Below are positions 25,252 through 34,350 of a stretch of DNA of 64,000 nucleotides, in pieces; positions within the stretch are counted from its first letter, which is position 1; every line of letters begins with the position of its first letter. This DNA comes from Butyrivibrio sp. AC2005. Its GTDB lineage: Bacteria; Bacillota; Clostridia; Lachnospirales; Lachnospiraceae. The notes below the pieces were generated by a model. That model saw nothing but the letters and a program-made list of their open reading frames with translations. It made no database searches and was not told the origin of the DNA. The stretch lies in contig NZ_AUJI01000032.1 of the NCBI RefSeq assembly GCF_000424145.1, positions 1 to 64,000 on the forward strand, read 5' to 3'. The position numbers and the translations under genes were made by a program.

Positions 25252-25593
25252 ATGAATAAGAAAACGATTGCTACTACAATTTACATTCTGGGAATATGTT
25301 GTGTACTTTTCTTTGGTGCAAGTGCAGTTATAGGTGGAAATACTGTAAGCAATCCGGAGGCAATGATTCCTTTCACGGAATTTGAGAGAAATATAATAAT
25401 ACTGGGGATAGGATTTATTCCGATGATAGCGAGTTGCTTTTTCATGTTATCAGCTTACAGAATTAAGAATCGCACAAAAAAGATATTAGTTTTTATACCG
25501 GGGATTGCGACAGGAATACCTTTTATAATAGGTGCTTGTTTTGTGGTATATTTGCTCTTCCTCGGAATGGTTGATGTTATGGGAATGAAATAA
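25252..25593 (+). CDS. Small membrane protein
   Basis: 113 residues with three hydrophobic segments (about 7-27, 48-70, 78-105). No family is recognised. It has no clear function and is preceded by the NUDIX fragment. Confidence 0.5.
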   Translation: MNKKTIATTIYILGICCVLFFGASAVIGGNTVSNPEAMIPFTEFERNIIILGIGFIPMIASCFFMLSAYRIKNRTKKILVFIPGIATGIPFIIGACFVVYLLFLGMVDVMGMK

Positions 25594-25617
25594 TAAGTAG
25601 GAGATAGTGGAAAAGTA

Positions 25618-26136
25618 ATGGAACTTCGCAAAATAAATAATGAAGATGCTAAAGCTCAATGGGAATATACCACAGCACTTCCTGAAGATGAGAATGGTCT
25701 GACAAATCCTTACAATGGTGTTACTTATGATGAATATACGGAGAAGGTTCTTCCGACACTTATTTCATATGAACATCCTGTAAATATGCCGGATTGGTTT
25801 GTGCCTGAAACTTATTACTACTTATGGGATGAGGAAAAGCTGGTAGGAGAGTTCCGCATCAGGCATCATCTTACGGAGGCACTTAGAAATGGTGCCGGAC
25901 ATATTGGCTACAGTATTAAGAGGGATGAGAGAGGAAAAGGCTATGGCACAGCAGGTTTAGAGCTTACTATTGCCGAAGCAAAGAAGATAATTCCAGAGGA
26001 TGAGATATATCTTCGAGTCAACAAAGACAACATCGCATCTCAGAAGGTCATGATGAATAATGGGGCCTATAGAGCTGGTGAAGATGAGGATCATTATTTT
26101 ATGAGAATCAAAAAAAGTGTCGGAGGAATAAAATGA
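25618..26136 (+). CDS. GNAT-family N-acetyltransferase
   Basis: A 172-residue GNAT enzyme. The acetyl-CoA loop is at DERGKGYGTAGLEL, and the C-terminal LRVNKDNIASQKVMMNNG segment is typical of the RimI-like branch. The substrate is unknown. Its stop overlaps the start of the next gene (ATGA), so the two acetyltransferases are translationally coupled. Confidence 0.8.
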   Translation: MELRKINNEDAKAQWEYTTALPEDENGLTNPYNGVTYDEYTEKVLPTLISYEHPVNMPDWFVPETYYYLWDEEKLVGEFRIRHHLTEALRNGAGHIGYSIKRDERGKGYGTAGLELTIAEAKKIIPEDEIYLRVNKDNIASQKVMMNNGAYRAGEDEDHYFMRIKKSVGGIK

Positions 26137-26744
26137 ACCAAAAAGAAAGAATGCTTGCTAACCTCCCATACAAAGCTTGGATGGATGGGCTTAGCGAAGA
26201 GCGGATGGAAAACAAAAAGAGAATATTTAGATTCAACAACCTGGATCCAGAGAGCAGGTCGGAGAAGGACAAGCTTCTTAAGGAAATACTTGGAAAAACA
26301 GGAGAGTATGTAAATATAGAAGCACCTTTTCACTGTGATTATGGCTATAACATAGAGGTGGGAGAGAATTTCTTTGCCAATTATAACTTTGTTGTTCTTG
26401 ATGTTGGAAAAGTCAGGATTGGCGATAATGCCCAGATTGCTCCAAATGTTTCCATATACACTGCCGGGCATCCGATCCATCCTGATTCTCGCAATTCGGG
26501 ATATGAATATGGTATTGACATAACTATTGGTGATAACGTATGGATTGGTGGAAATACCTGCATTATGCCGGGAGTAACGATAGGAAATAATGTTGTCATC
26601 GGAGCAGGAAGTGTCGTTACGAAGGATCTGCCGGATAATGTTATTGCTGTAGGAAATCCTTGCAGAATAATCAGGGAAATCACTGAAGATGACAGGGATT
26701 ATTATTTCAAAGACAGAAAATTTGATGTGGATGACTACAAGTGA
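26133..26744 (+). CDS. Sugar O-acetyltransferase (maltose/galactoside acetyltransferase family)
   Basis: A 203-residue protein. An N-terminal Mac domain (NQKERMLANLPYKAW) is followed by left-handed beta-helix hexapeptide repeats (VWIGGNTCIMPGVTIGNNVVIGAGSVV). The catalytic His lies in TAGHPIHPDSR. It transfers acetyl groups to sugars with low specificity. Confidence 0.85.
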   Translation: MNQKERMLANLPYKAWMDGLSEERMENKKRIFRFNNLDPESRSEKDKLLKEILGKTGEYVNIEAPFHCDYGYNIEVGENFFANYNFVVLDVGKVRIGDNAQIAPNVSIYTAGHPIHPDSRNSGYEYGIDITIGDNVWIGGNTCIMPGVTIGNNVVIGAGSVVTKDLPDNVIAVGNPCRIIREITEDDRDYYFKDRKFDVDDYK

Positions 26745-26829
26745 TTCGTATGAAAACAATTACCAATACCAGATCACAAAGAGGGAGCTTTGCCAGATTC
26801 AACGATTGTCAAAGTGTGGAGATGATGTG

Positions 26830-27408
26830 ATGCAGAACGAAATAATAGAAAAAGCAATTCAATATATAAAGAAATTGTTCGAAGGAAATTCAGACGGGCA
26901 CGATGCACAGCATACACTTCGAGTATACAAAAATGTGCAGCTGATATCGGAATCATATCCTGAAGCTGATTCCTTAATAACTGCTCTTGCTGCGTTATTA
27001 CATGATGCTGATGATCATAAGCTTTTCAAGACAGAGAATAATGCCAATGCCAGATCCTTTTTACAAGAGAATGGTGTGCCTGATGAGTCTACAGAAAAAA
27101 TCTGCGAGATAATAAACGCAGTGTCTTTCAGTAAGAACAAGGGAAAGACTCCGGAAACACTTGAGGGCAAGATTGTGCAGGATGCAGACAGACTTGATGC
27201 TATTGGCGCAATAGGAATTGCCAGAACCTTTGCTTATGGAGGAAAAGCAGGAAGGTCTCTTGATGATTCAGTGCAGCATTTTTATGATAAGCTTCTTCTG
27301 CTCAAAGATGAGATGAATACTGAGGCTGCTAAGGAAATTGCTAGAATGAGACATGAATACATGGAAGGATTTCTGAAGGAATACTATGAAGAAATCAGGT
27401 GCGAGTAA
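26830..27408 (+). CDS. HD-domain phosphohydrolase (YedJ-like)
   Basis: A 192-residue HD superfamily protein with H (DAQHTLRVYKN), HD (LLHDADDHK) and D (QDADRLDAIG) metal ligands. ATG 26830 is chosen over an in-frame start at 26689 because GGAG lies 8 bases upstream and the family begins here. The substrate is unknown; relatives act on nucleotides. Confidence 0.8.
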   Translation: MQNEIIEKAIQYIKKLFEGNSDGHDAQHTLRVYKNVQLISESYPEADSLITALAALLHDADDHKLFKTENNANARSFLQENGVPDESTEKICEIINAVSFSKNKGKTPETLEGKIVQDADRLDAIGAIGIARTFAYGGKAGRSLDDSVQHFYDKLLLLKDEMNTEAAKEIARMRHEYMEGFLKEYYEEIRCE

Positions 27409-27454
27409 GGTATGGATTTTTGGACAGTTGGCTAACAATCTGTAAAAAATATTA

Positions 27455-27483
27455 TTGACAGTGAATTATCAGTCAATTATACT
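27455..27483 (+). promoter_or_regulatory. Near-consensus promoter for a 37-residue peptide gene
   Basis: TTGACA (27455-27460), 17 bases, TATACT (27478-27483). The transcript would begin about 25 bases before the ATG at 27516 and end at the terminator near 27690. Confidence 0.7.
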
Positions 27484-27515
27484 TACAACTAATAATTTTC
27501 AGAAAGGTAGATGCT

Positions 27516-27629
27516 ATGGAAAGACTTATTCTCGTCACAACATACATGGTCACCAATAAGCCCGTGAATGATAATCAGGGGTTTGATTTTGATATGTATG
27601 ATGAGGATAAGATTAAGTGTAGGGCATAG
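27516..27629 (+). CDS. 37-residue peptide
   Basis: A short frame (MERLILVTTYMVTNKP...) behind AGAAAGG, with its own promoter and a perfect terminator around it. No family is recognised. The self-contained transcription unit argues that it is real, but it could also be the relic of a longer gene. Confidence 0.45.
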   Translation: MERLILVTTYMVTNKPVNDNQGFDFDMYDEDKIKCRA

Positions 27630-27657
27630 TTAGAGTTTTATAACTGATATAGTTTAC

Positions 27658-27697
27658 AAGGCCTCATCAAGCGAGAGTTTGATGAGGCCTTTTTTTC
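27658..27697 (+). terminator. Perfect terminator
   Basis: AAGGCCTCATCAA pairs with TTGATGAGGCCTT around GCGAGAG-type loop bases, followed by a run of T. Confidence 0.9.
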
Positions 27698-27707
27698 GGA
27701 GGTGTCT

Positions 27708-27992
27708 ATGAGAATAAATGAACAGAAATACATTATACCTGATGGGCGAGAAATCGTGATTAAGAGCGCAGGGCCAGAGGATGCATTGAAGGTAAAGCTT
27801 CATAGGGAAGCAACTTCTGCTGAGACGCACTTTTTGGCAAGAGAGCCTGAAGACGGTCAGTTCAATCTAGAGAAGATTACAGAGATTCTTGGAAGCGTTG
27901 CTGAAAGCGACAGAGACTTCATGGTAAGTGCTTATATTGAAGATGAGTTGATCGGAGATCTTGGTGTAACACTCATAAGGCCACATATTTGA
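27708..27992 (+). pseudogene. GNAT acetyltransferase, N-terminal half only
   Basis: 94 residues closely resemble the first half of the intact GNAT at 40291-40839 (opening strand, TSAETHFLAREPED, ...IEDELIGDLGV) and end before the acetyl-CoA loop. CGGAGG precedes ATG 27708. It is probably non-functional. Confidence 0.65.
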
Positions 27993-28009
27993 GTGAGGAG
28001 GAGTGAACG

Positions 28010-28759
28010 ATGCGCGAAGAATTTTATGATGATAAGACAGAACCAATAATAGAACTTAAACAATTTTATGGAGAACAAAAACATCTTGTAGATAAATGCC
28101 TAATCATTTTTTCAAAAGTAATTCATGACCACATCCTGGAGAAATTTGATTGTGTAGAAATCGGTTCGCTTGGTGCATGTAATGGAAGAATACCTATCTA
28201 TTGTCTTGAGTACAAAGGTGAAAAGATAGCATTTTACTTAACGGGAATAGGCTCTGCTTTTGCTTCAGGCGCTTGTTATGAAGCACATTGGGTAATCGGA
28301 GCAACAAAGTTTATTATGTTTGGTTCCTGTGGAAGCCTTGATCCGGAGCAGACCACCGGAAGATTTATCATTCCAACAGAGAGCTATAGAGGTGATGGCG
28401 CTTCATATTACTACGCTCCGGCAAGTGACTATATTGATATTAAGGGGCGTGAAAAAATAGAGAGCATTTTTACAGAGCTTAAGGTTCCATATGTTAAAGG
28501 CCGTGTTTGGACAACGGATTCCATGCTAAGAGAGACAAAAGGACTTGTTGCCAAAAGAAAAAAGGAAGGCTGCATAGCTGTAGAGATGGAACTTGCAGGA
28601 GTTCAGGCTTTGTGTGATTTTTATGGACTTGAACTTTATAATTTCCTTGAAGCTGGTGATGTACTTGCAGATAGTGGATATGAAGTGGAAGCGCTACATG
28701 CTGCAAACCATGATCTGGGTAAGTTCTACATTGCTTTGGATATTGCCGTAAGGATATGA
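28010..28759 (+). CDS. Nucleoside phosphorylase-like protein
   Basis: A 249-residue PNP/UDP phosphorylase superfamily protein. A phosphate loop (MFGSCGSL) and the EMELAGVQAL segment, which contacts ribose, are present. It cleaves N-glycosidic bonds of nucleosides using phosphate. Its stop overlaps the following small gene (ATGA). Confidence 0.8.
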   Translation: MREEFYDDKTEPIIELKQFYGEQKHLVDKCLIIFSKVIHDHILEKFDCVEIGSLGACNGRIPIYCLEYKGEKIAFYLTGIGSAFASGACYEAHWVIGATKFIMFGSCGSLDPEQTTGRFIIPTESYRGDGASYYYAPASDYIDIKGREKIESIFTELKVPYVKGRVWTTDSMLRETKGLVAKRKKEGCIAVEMELAGVQALCDFYGLELYNFLEAGDVLADSGYEVEALHAANHDLGKFYIALDIAVRI

Positions 28760-28887
28760 TTATATTTGGGTTCCGCGTTACGGGAAAAGAAAGAGATCGC
28801 CTGCTTGCATATTGCGAGAAGATGAATCTCGCTCAAGCCCAGATTTTTAAGGAAGCACTTGAGCTTCTGTATAAGACCAAGCCATAA
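28756..28887 (+). CDS. 43-residue protein, ribbon-helix-helix-like
   Basis: The peptide (GKERDRLLAYCEKMNLAQAQ... EALELLYKTKP) has a strand-helix-helix pattern like CopG-type proteins. It overlaps the phosphorylase gene by 4 bases, which supports coupled translation. The assignment is tentative. Confidence 0.45.
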   Translation: MIIFGFRVTGKERDRLLAYCEKMNLAQAQIFKEALELLYKTKP

Positions 28888-28923
28888 TGAAAGCTGTTTC
28901 TTCTTATAATAAGGAGGAACAAA

Positions 28924-29112
28924 ATGGCACAGAGCAGAAAACTGTGTTGCCATAGTAAAGCGTATGATGCCACAGATGAAGATATATATGCAATGCTAAA
29001 AAATGTGGGATACTATATTGAATACATAGATATTGCCCGGGATAAGGACAGGATCGAAATGACAGCAAAGGTTGATGGAGAGCCACTGGGTTTTCTTAAG
29101 AGAATAGCGTGA
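28924..29112 (+). CDS. Small hypothetical protein
   Basis: 62 residues behind an excellent AAGGAGG site. The N-terminus is Cys/His-containing (KLCCHSKAYD), with an acidic middle. No family is recognised. Confidence 0.5.
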   Translation: MAQSRKLCCHSKAYDATDEDIYAMLKNVGYYIEYIDIARDKDRIEMTAKVDGEPLGFLKRIA

Positions 29113-29243
29113 ATTCTTATAGATCGCTCTTATAGATCTTTAGAACGAATATTCGAATATACAGGTGTGATTATAGGACAGCATATTTTATAGAATATAC
29201 TCAGAAGCAGAAAACTCGCAGTAGTTTAGAGAGGAGTATTCCT

Positions 29244-29894
29244 ATGAAATATGCTGTTTTAGATTTAGAGATGTGTATGGTTCCTAAGGTATATAGGAAA
29301 AATGGCTATAAGTATCGTCAGGAAACTATTCAGATTGGAGCAGTTCTTCTTGATGAGGACTATGAGATTATCGATGAGTTCAATACATATGTTAAACCTA
29401 AATTTGGTTATATAGACAGCTTTATTGAGAATTTGACTGGTATTTCTCAGACAGATGTTGAGAATGCTCCTTGCTTTGAAGATGCTTTGGAATCTTTCCT
29501 GGATTGGCTGCCGGCAGATGATGTCAGATGTGTATCCTGGAGCAATTCTGATCCTAAGCAGATTATCCGTGAAACATTTGAAAAGGGTATAGAGGATGAT
29601 CGCCTTGAGATTATCTTTGCAAACTGGATTGACTGTCAGAAGACCTTCGGACGGAAGATGGATAGAAGAATGGCATATAGCCTTGAGGAAGCGCTTTTTA
29701 TATCTAACATAGCACCTGAAGGAAGAGCACATGATGGACTTGTTGATGCTGCCAACACAGCAGTTCTTTTCACAAAGCTGGAGACAGATCCTGATTACAG
29801 GCTCAATGAGCTGTATGAGACTGCTAGAAAAGAAGATGTCGACCATCTGAGTTTCTGCATGGGAGATCTGTTTGCAGGATTAGCGTTGGCATGA
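29244..29894 (+). CDS. DEDDh 3'-5' exonuclease (RNase T/DnaQ-like)
   Basis: A 216-residue exonuclease: VLDLEM supplies D7 and E9, NSDPKQI supplies the middle Asp, and AHDGLVDAANT supplies the terminal H and D. Such enzymes trim RNA or DNA 3' ends. A possible link to RNA repair 8 kb upstream is speculative. A promoterless gap of 130 bases precedes it. Confidence 0.8.
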   Translation: MKYAVLDLEMCMVPKVYRKNGYKYRQETIQIGAVLLDEDYEIIDEFNTYVKPKFGYIDSFIENLTGISQTDVENAPCFEDALESFLDWLPADDVRCVSWSNSDPKQIIRETFEKGIEDDRLEIIFANWIDCQKTFGRKMDRRMAYSLEEALFISNIAPEGRAHDGLVDAANTAVLFTKLETDPDYRLNELYETARKEDVDHLSFCMGDLFAGLALA

Positions 29895-29912
29895 TTAAGG
29901 AGGAACAGAGTT

Positions 29913-30584
29913 ATGGCAATTGAGAGAACAATACGTGTCACCGGTAAAGGAAAACTTAAAGTAAGGCCTGATATGACAAGGATAACTATTACTCTGGAAG
30001 GCGTGAAAAAAGAATATTCCAGTACATTGAAACAGTCATCAGAGGATACAGAAGAATTAAAGAAAATACTGAAGAAGCATGATTTTTCAAGTGAGGATGT
30101 TAAGACTCTTTCTTTTAACGTTGAAGTTGAGAATGAGAGTTACCATGACAAAAATGGTGATTGGAAAAGTAGATTTGTTGGATATAGATTCAGGCATGTT
30201 CTCAAGGTTGATTTTGTGTCTGATAATGACAGGCTCGGAAAAATTTTATATTCTCTCGCTAATGCATTGATAATTCATCCTGAGTTCAGAATCAGTTTCT
30301 TTGTGAAAGATGAGACGGCTGCGAAAAATGAACTGCTTGGCAAGGCTGTAAAGGATTCAAGGGATAAAGCTGAAATATTGACCGCAGCTGCAGGAGTAAA
30401 GCTTGGAGATATACAGACTATTGATTATTCCTGGGGTCAGATCAATATGGAAATAGCGCCTATGCACATGGATATGCTCTGTTGTGAAACTGCAAAGTGC
30501 AGTACGGGCGGTTATGATATGGATATTGAGCCTGATGATATCGATATAACTGATACAGTTACGGTTGTATGGGGAATATGCTAA
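29913..30584 (+). CDS. SIMPL-domain protein (DUF541)
   Basis: A 223-residue protein with the SIMPL opening (RTIRVTGKGKLKVRPDMTRITITLEG). No signal peptide is seen, so it is cytoplasmic, unlike the periplasmic Gram-negative members. It is 18 bases behind the exonuclease gene. The function of the family is poorly known. Confidence 0.75.
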   Translation: MAIERTIRVTGKGKLKVRPDMTRITITLEGVKKEYSSTLKQSSEDTEELKKILKKHDFSSEDVKTLSFNVEVENESYHDKNGDWKSRFVGYRFRHVLKVDFVSDNDRLGKILYSLANALIIHPEFRISFFVKDETAAKNELLGKAVKDSRDKAEILTAAAGVKLGDIQTIDYSWGQINMEIAPMHMDMLCCETAKCSTGGYDMDIEPDDIDITDTVTVVWGIC

Positions 30585-30606
30585 AGATTGATGAGGGGAA
30601 TACAGA

Positions 30607-30801
30607 ATGGAATACATTGATTTTGCATTAAGAAGTTTTATAGGAAGTCATTCTGATATTATTGTGTTATGGATTGGATATATTGAACTGACAGCCTTTT
30701 TATCGGTGCTATTGCATATAGTTCTGTTCAAGAATGAGCTAAAGAAGGATTATCCGGATATTCCTTATAATCAGGATACGGGATGGCTTCATGGAGAGTA
30801 A
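30607..30801 (+). CDS. Small membrane protein
   Basis: 64 residues with one clear hydrophobic segment (about 15-43). GGGGAA upstream is modest. No family is recognised. It may belong to the operon of the two preceding genes. Confidence 0.4.
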   Translation: MEYIDFALRSFIGSHSDIIVLWIGYIELTAFLSVLLHIVLFKNELKKDYPDIPYNQDTGWLHGE

Positions 30802-30922
30802 CATGATATAGAAATAAAGGCATGTATTTTGTTTAAGTGGATATGTAACTGGCAACTCAAAAGGATTATCTTGTATATAGAGATATTACACCGTTTTCAG
30901 AGAAGTAATGGAGGGCGGGATC

Positions 30923-31447
30923 ATGAAGAAGACTATAATTACTCTTGTGACAGCATTCGCTGTAGCGATTACCATATTTGCAAGTATACCGCTGAATGTT
31001 GGCGCATATAACAGCCAGTGTGCAAAATCTGGATGCACCAGGAAAAGAAGCACCGGAAGCATATATTGTTATGTCCATAAGTCATCTACGAGTTCTTCAA
31101 GTAGCTCATATTCTAGCAGTACCAAGTCCTATACAAGTACTTCCGTAGGGCATTGCGCTAAGTCCGGATGCACCAGGAAGAGAAGTACAGGAAGTATCTA
31201 CTGCTACGAGCATAAGCCTGCCACAACATCAAGCAGTAGCTCTTCATATAGTAGCAAGAAGAGCACTTCAAAGAAGTCATATTCAAGATCCAAGAAGAAA
31301 TATGATTCCTATGATGTATACGATTATAAATCTGCTCAGGATTTTGCTGATGACAAGTATGAAGAATTCTACGACTATGAAGATGACTACGATGATGAAG
31401 ACGAGGCATATGATGCAGCTGAAGATTATTGGAATGATCATCACTGA
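30923..31447 (+). CDS. Secreted Ser-rich protein with duplicated Cys/His motif
   Basis: A 174-residue product from ATG 30923 (GGAGGG upstream). A signal peptide (residues 1-~28, ending NVGA) is followed by two near-identical copies of CAKSGCTRKRSTGSIYCY with HK after each, C-x4-C...C-x2-H, which looks like a zinc or disulfide knuckle. Serine linkers lie between and after the copies, and the C-terminus is strongly acidic (DYEDDYDDEDEA). No function is known. It may be cell-surface or wall-associated. Confidence 0.7.
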   Translation: MKKTIITLVTAFAVAITIFASIPLNVGAYNSQCAKSGCTRKRSTGSIYCYVHKSSTSSSSSSYSSSTKSYTSTSVGHCAKSGCTRKRSTGSIYCYEHKPATTSSSSSSYSSKKSTSKKSYSRSKKKYDSYDVYDYKSAQDFADDKYEEFYDYEDDYDDEDEAYDAAEDYWNDHH

Positions 31448-31464
31448 TGGGAAAGGAGTTTGTT

Positions 31465-31575
31465 ATGAAGGGACCTTTTGATGATATGTTTGGAAATACT
31501 CCATTTGATCTGAATAATGACGGGCATATAGATGCCGGTTTTGATGCTGACGATTTTGATGATTTTGATTTTTAA
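31465..31575 (+). CDS. 36-residue acidic peptide with an EF-hand-like loop
   Basis: The peptide contains DLNNDGHIDAGF, with acidic residues at the calcium-ligand spacing of EF-hand/dockerin loops. AAAGGAG precedes the ATG, 17 bases after the secreted protein stop. The co-transcription and acidic character suggest a related role, but this is uncertain. Confidence 0.5.
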   Translation: MKGPFDDMFGNTPFDLNNDGHIDAGFDADDFDDFDF

Positions 31576-31729
31576 GCTATTTACAAATAGTTGTTTTTGT
31601 TTGTCATAATGCATATCCGAATGAAATGATCCATCCTCTGGGTAGTAGGGTATGTAGCCACAGGGCATTTAGTCTGGTAGGGGATTTTGTGAGAGATCAG
31701 CCGGGCTGTACTCCTTTCTAAAATAAATG

Positions 31730-31770
31730 GCGCCAATAATCTTCAGAAGTTGAAGATTACTGGCGCTTTG
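31730..31770 (+). terminator. Strong hairpin terminator
   Basis: GCGCCA/TGGCGC plus TAATCTTCA/TGAAGATTA (31730-31745 with 31751-31766), a 5-base loop, then TTTGTT. Confidence 0.75.
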
Positions 31771-32026
31771 TTACGTTAAAAAACGTTAAAAAAATCAATC
31801 GAAAATCACATGATAATAATTATATAAATCCAATGAAAACGATATTGGGATATTTCTAGGTGATGTATAACATAATTACAGAGAGGACAACAAAACGAAT
31901 AGATAGAAAAAGCGATGAAAATTGTGTTTTAGAAACTCGGGAAGTACTATCATAAGCTCAGAAAGAGAAAACGGGCAGCCAAACGGCTAACATATACCAC
32001 ACACAACCAAGAAAGGGGTAAATATT
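31771..32026. other. AT-rich leader region
   Basis: No protein gene is seen. The stretch is AT-rich and precedes a 53-residue gene with a good GAAAGGGG site. A promoter is probably here, but boxes are ambiguous. Confidence 0.3.
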
Positions 32027-32188
32027 ATGAGATTTAACGATGTTCAGGATACAAGAAAAGCAGAAGTTAAGAGAGAGCAGAGAAACGAAGCATTCCGCAA
32101 AATGTATGATGATTGCCTTGAGAAGCTTTCAGCATTCTACAATAAAGAGAAGATGACAGTTGCTTTTGGAGCAACATTCACACTCTGA
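32027..32188 (+). CDS. 53-residue charged protein
   Basis: A short helical, highly charged protein (MRFNDVQDTRKAEVKREQRNE...) behind GAAAGGGG with a perfect terminator after it. No family is recognised. The isolated unit suggests a genuine small gene. Confidence 0.5.
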   Translation: MRFNDVQDTRKAEVKREQRNEAFRKMYDDCLEKLSAFYNKEKMTVAFGATFTL

Positions 32189-32217
32189 TTTTCATAAACA
32201 AGAATATGGATTTATCC

Positions 32218-32247
32218 ACCCGGAGCAGTGATTGCTCCGGGTTTTTT
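32218..32247 (+). terminator. Perfect terminator
   Basis: ACCCGGAGCA (32218-32227) pairs with TGCTCCGGGT (32233-32242), followed by TTTTT. Confidence 0.9.
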
Positions 32248-32287
32248 ATGGTATCATCAATACTATGAAAAAAGGAGCTGAAGATAT

Positions 32288-33958
32288 ATGATGTTTCCAT
32301 TTGATGATCCGTTTGATGCGGATATTTTTAATGAGGATTATAACGATGATGAGGACGCTATTGCCAGAAGGAGGGAAATAGCTGGAATCATGATCGAAGA
32401 CATGATAAGTAAGGAACAGGGGAATGAGGTGGCACCGGATACCACGGGTGTGGATTATTTCTTTCTTACAGACTTCATCACCGAGGATATGGGGATGGAT
32501 TTTGCCATCATTGAGCAGGATTTCCTTGATAAATGCAGGGGAAGACTGAAAGAGTTCAATGAAGTCGGATGGTATGGTGATGTTTCATTCAGACTGAGGA
32601 GCCCACTTGAGTGCATGCATAACAAGATGATGATGCTCATTTACAATGGGGCGAAGCTTGGGGATGAATACTGTGTAGAGCTTTTGAAATATCTTTACAA
32701 AACTTATCATAAGGATGAATACAAAAGCCTCAAAAGGTTCCGGACCATCAGGACGGAGGAGATATTTGGTCTTGCGGAGGATGAATTTGGTGGATGCGAT
32801 TTTACCATAATCGGCAGGATCATGGGCATGTGCCCTTTCATGAATATCGAGTTCCATGAAAATTGCTCCGTTTTATATAAGCTGCTCTTAAAACGAAGGG
32901 ATGCCTGGATAAAGGATGACGAGGAAGTCTGCGAATACCTGGAGTTTGATCATAAACTTTTCCTGGAATGTGCACATCAGGTAGATGAGTGGCTTGATGC
33001 ACCCGAGAGAAAGGGACTGCCATTTGAAAGGCTGAATAAGCAGTATTTGGAGATGCGTGATTTTGCCGGGGCATGTCTGAGAAATCAGGGATATGCAGAT
33101 GATTATGTCGAGCACTGTATGGAAAATTATATGGGCATAAGAGTGCAGATGGCACGGACACTGGCAGTACTTAAGACGCAGCATCCAAATAAGGAGTATA
33201 CCTTTGAGCAGGTACAGCGTTTCACTAATGTTTATGACATTGTTGCGGCGCTGACAGATATAGCTGAATGTGTGGAATATGAGATCGGATATCTTACAGG
33301 TGATCAGGTTGATCCGATTGATGTAGAGGATTCCTTGTTCAAACCGGAGAATGTTGTCGTAAGGAATGCGCAAAAAAAGGAAGTCAAAAAGCAGATCATT
33401 CATGTGGCTCCTGTGAAAAAAGGCAATGTCAGTGAAGATGAATACATTAAGGAAATAGCTGAACTCAGGAGCAAACTTCATGAGAAGGAACAGGAAAACA
33501 AGTATCTGAGAGAGCAGTATAGGGTTGCAAAGAAATCATCTGAGGAGTCTGAAGAACTTATCAGTAAGTATGAAGAAGACCGTGCAGAGCTCATAGCTTT
33601 GCGCGAATATGCCTACAAGTCAGAGCATGATGAGCCTGTATCTGAGGATGCAATTCCTGATATGAAATCAGCTATTGCAGAGAAGAATGTTGTTATCATC
33701 GGAGGTCATGTAAGCTGGCAGAATAAGCTGAAGGCACTTTTCCCTAATTGGATGTTCATAGCTCCTGATGCCTATAAGACGGTTGATGGCAAGATGCTTG
33801 AGAATAAGGATATGGTGTATTTTTACACGGATTACATCAACCATATCAGCTATAAGAAGTTCATTGCTGCAGTCAGGGAGAGGAAGATACCGTTCGGATA
33901 CCTTGGAAGTAATAATGTTGATAATGTAGTGAATCAAATCTATGGAGATCTTGGGTGA
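32288..33958 (+). CDS. Large hypothetical protein with C-terminal DUF2325-like domain
   Basis: A 556-residue soluble protein. The N-terminal ~370 residues are helical and unassigned. A coiled coil (about 390-450) follows. The last ~85 residues (NVVIIGGHVSWQNKLKALFP ... YFYTDYINHISYKKFI) match DUF2325, a Rossmann-like domain. It overlaps the next gene by 4 bases (GTGATGA), so at least three genes form an operon. The function is unknown. Confidence 0.65.
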   Translation: MMFPFDDPFDADIFNEDYNDDEDAIARRREIAGIMIEDMISKEQGNEVAPDTTGVDYFFLTDFITEDMGMDFAIIEQDFLDKCRGRLKEFNEVGWYGDVSFRLRSPLECMHNKMMMLIYNGAKLGDEYCVELLKYLYKTYHKDEYKSLKRFRTIRTEEIFGLAEDEFGGCDFTIIGRIMGMCPFMNIEFHENCSVLYKLLLKRRDAWIKDDEEVCEYLEFDHKLFLECAHQVDEWLDAPERKGLPFERLNKQYLEMRDFAGACLRNQGYADDYVEHCMENYMGIRVQMARTLAVLKTQHPNKEYTFEQVQRFTNVYDIVAALTDIAECVEYEIGYLTGDQVDPIDVEDSLFKPENVVVRNAQKKEVKKQIIHVAPVKKGNVSEDEYIKEIAELRSKLHEKEQENKYLREQYRVAKKSSEESEELISKYEEDRAELIALREYAYKSEHDEPVSEDAIPDMKSAIAEKNVVIIGGHVSWQNKLKALFPNWMFIAPDAYKTVDGKMLENKDMVYFYTDYINHISYKKFIAAVRERKIPFGYLGSNNVDNVVNQIYGDLG

Positions 33959-34350
33959 TGAAAGAGCTGCGAAGTACTCTTGCAGAAATTGAAAAAAGAA
34001 AAACTACAGGAGAGTATAACCTTAACGCCAGCATTGAAGTGGAGAAAAAACTGAAGGCTGTCGTGGATCTTGACTCATTTGATAGTGATACGCTTAAGCT
34101 TATCCTGGACAGGGTACTGATAAAGGCAGACGGTACAGAAGAATCTGATATTGATATAGCGGTATTTGGAAATCAGTCAAAAGGTAAGGTATTAACTTCA
34201 AAGCAGTTTATGAAGTTTGCAGATGAACTTGCTGAGTTTGATGATTTTCTTCAGAGTTATGACATTTTGTATTTTAAGACTGGAAAAGAAGATAATTCAG
34301 CAATAATGGCTGAGATCAATAAGGGAGAAGTGCTGTATGTCAGGGAGTAA
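33955..34350 (+). CDS. Chimeric protein: recombinase-tail-like plus nucleotidyltransferase-like segment
   Basis: 131 residues. The first half (…LKLILDRVLIKADGTEE) resembles the C-terminus of serine recombinases; an almost identical stretch (NRVVIKADGTEE) recurs in a remnant at 34691. The second half (ESDIDIAVFGNQ ... YDILYFKTG) resembles a minimal nucleotidyltransferase around the DxD motif, but the GSRxRG loop is missing. It may be an ancient fusion. It is coupled to genes on both sides. Confidence 0.4.
   Translation: MMKELRSTLAEIEKRKTTGEYNLNASIEVEKKLKAVVDLDSFDSDTLKLILDRVLIKADGTEESDIDIAVFGNQSKGKVLTSKQFMKFADELAEFDDFLQSYDILYFKTGKEDNSAIMAEINKGEVLYVRE

Noticed and set aside
26689..26829. Earlier start for the HD protein overlapping the acetyltransferase gene
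   Set aside because: The HD family begins at about 26830, where a GGAG site with good spacing is present.
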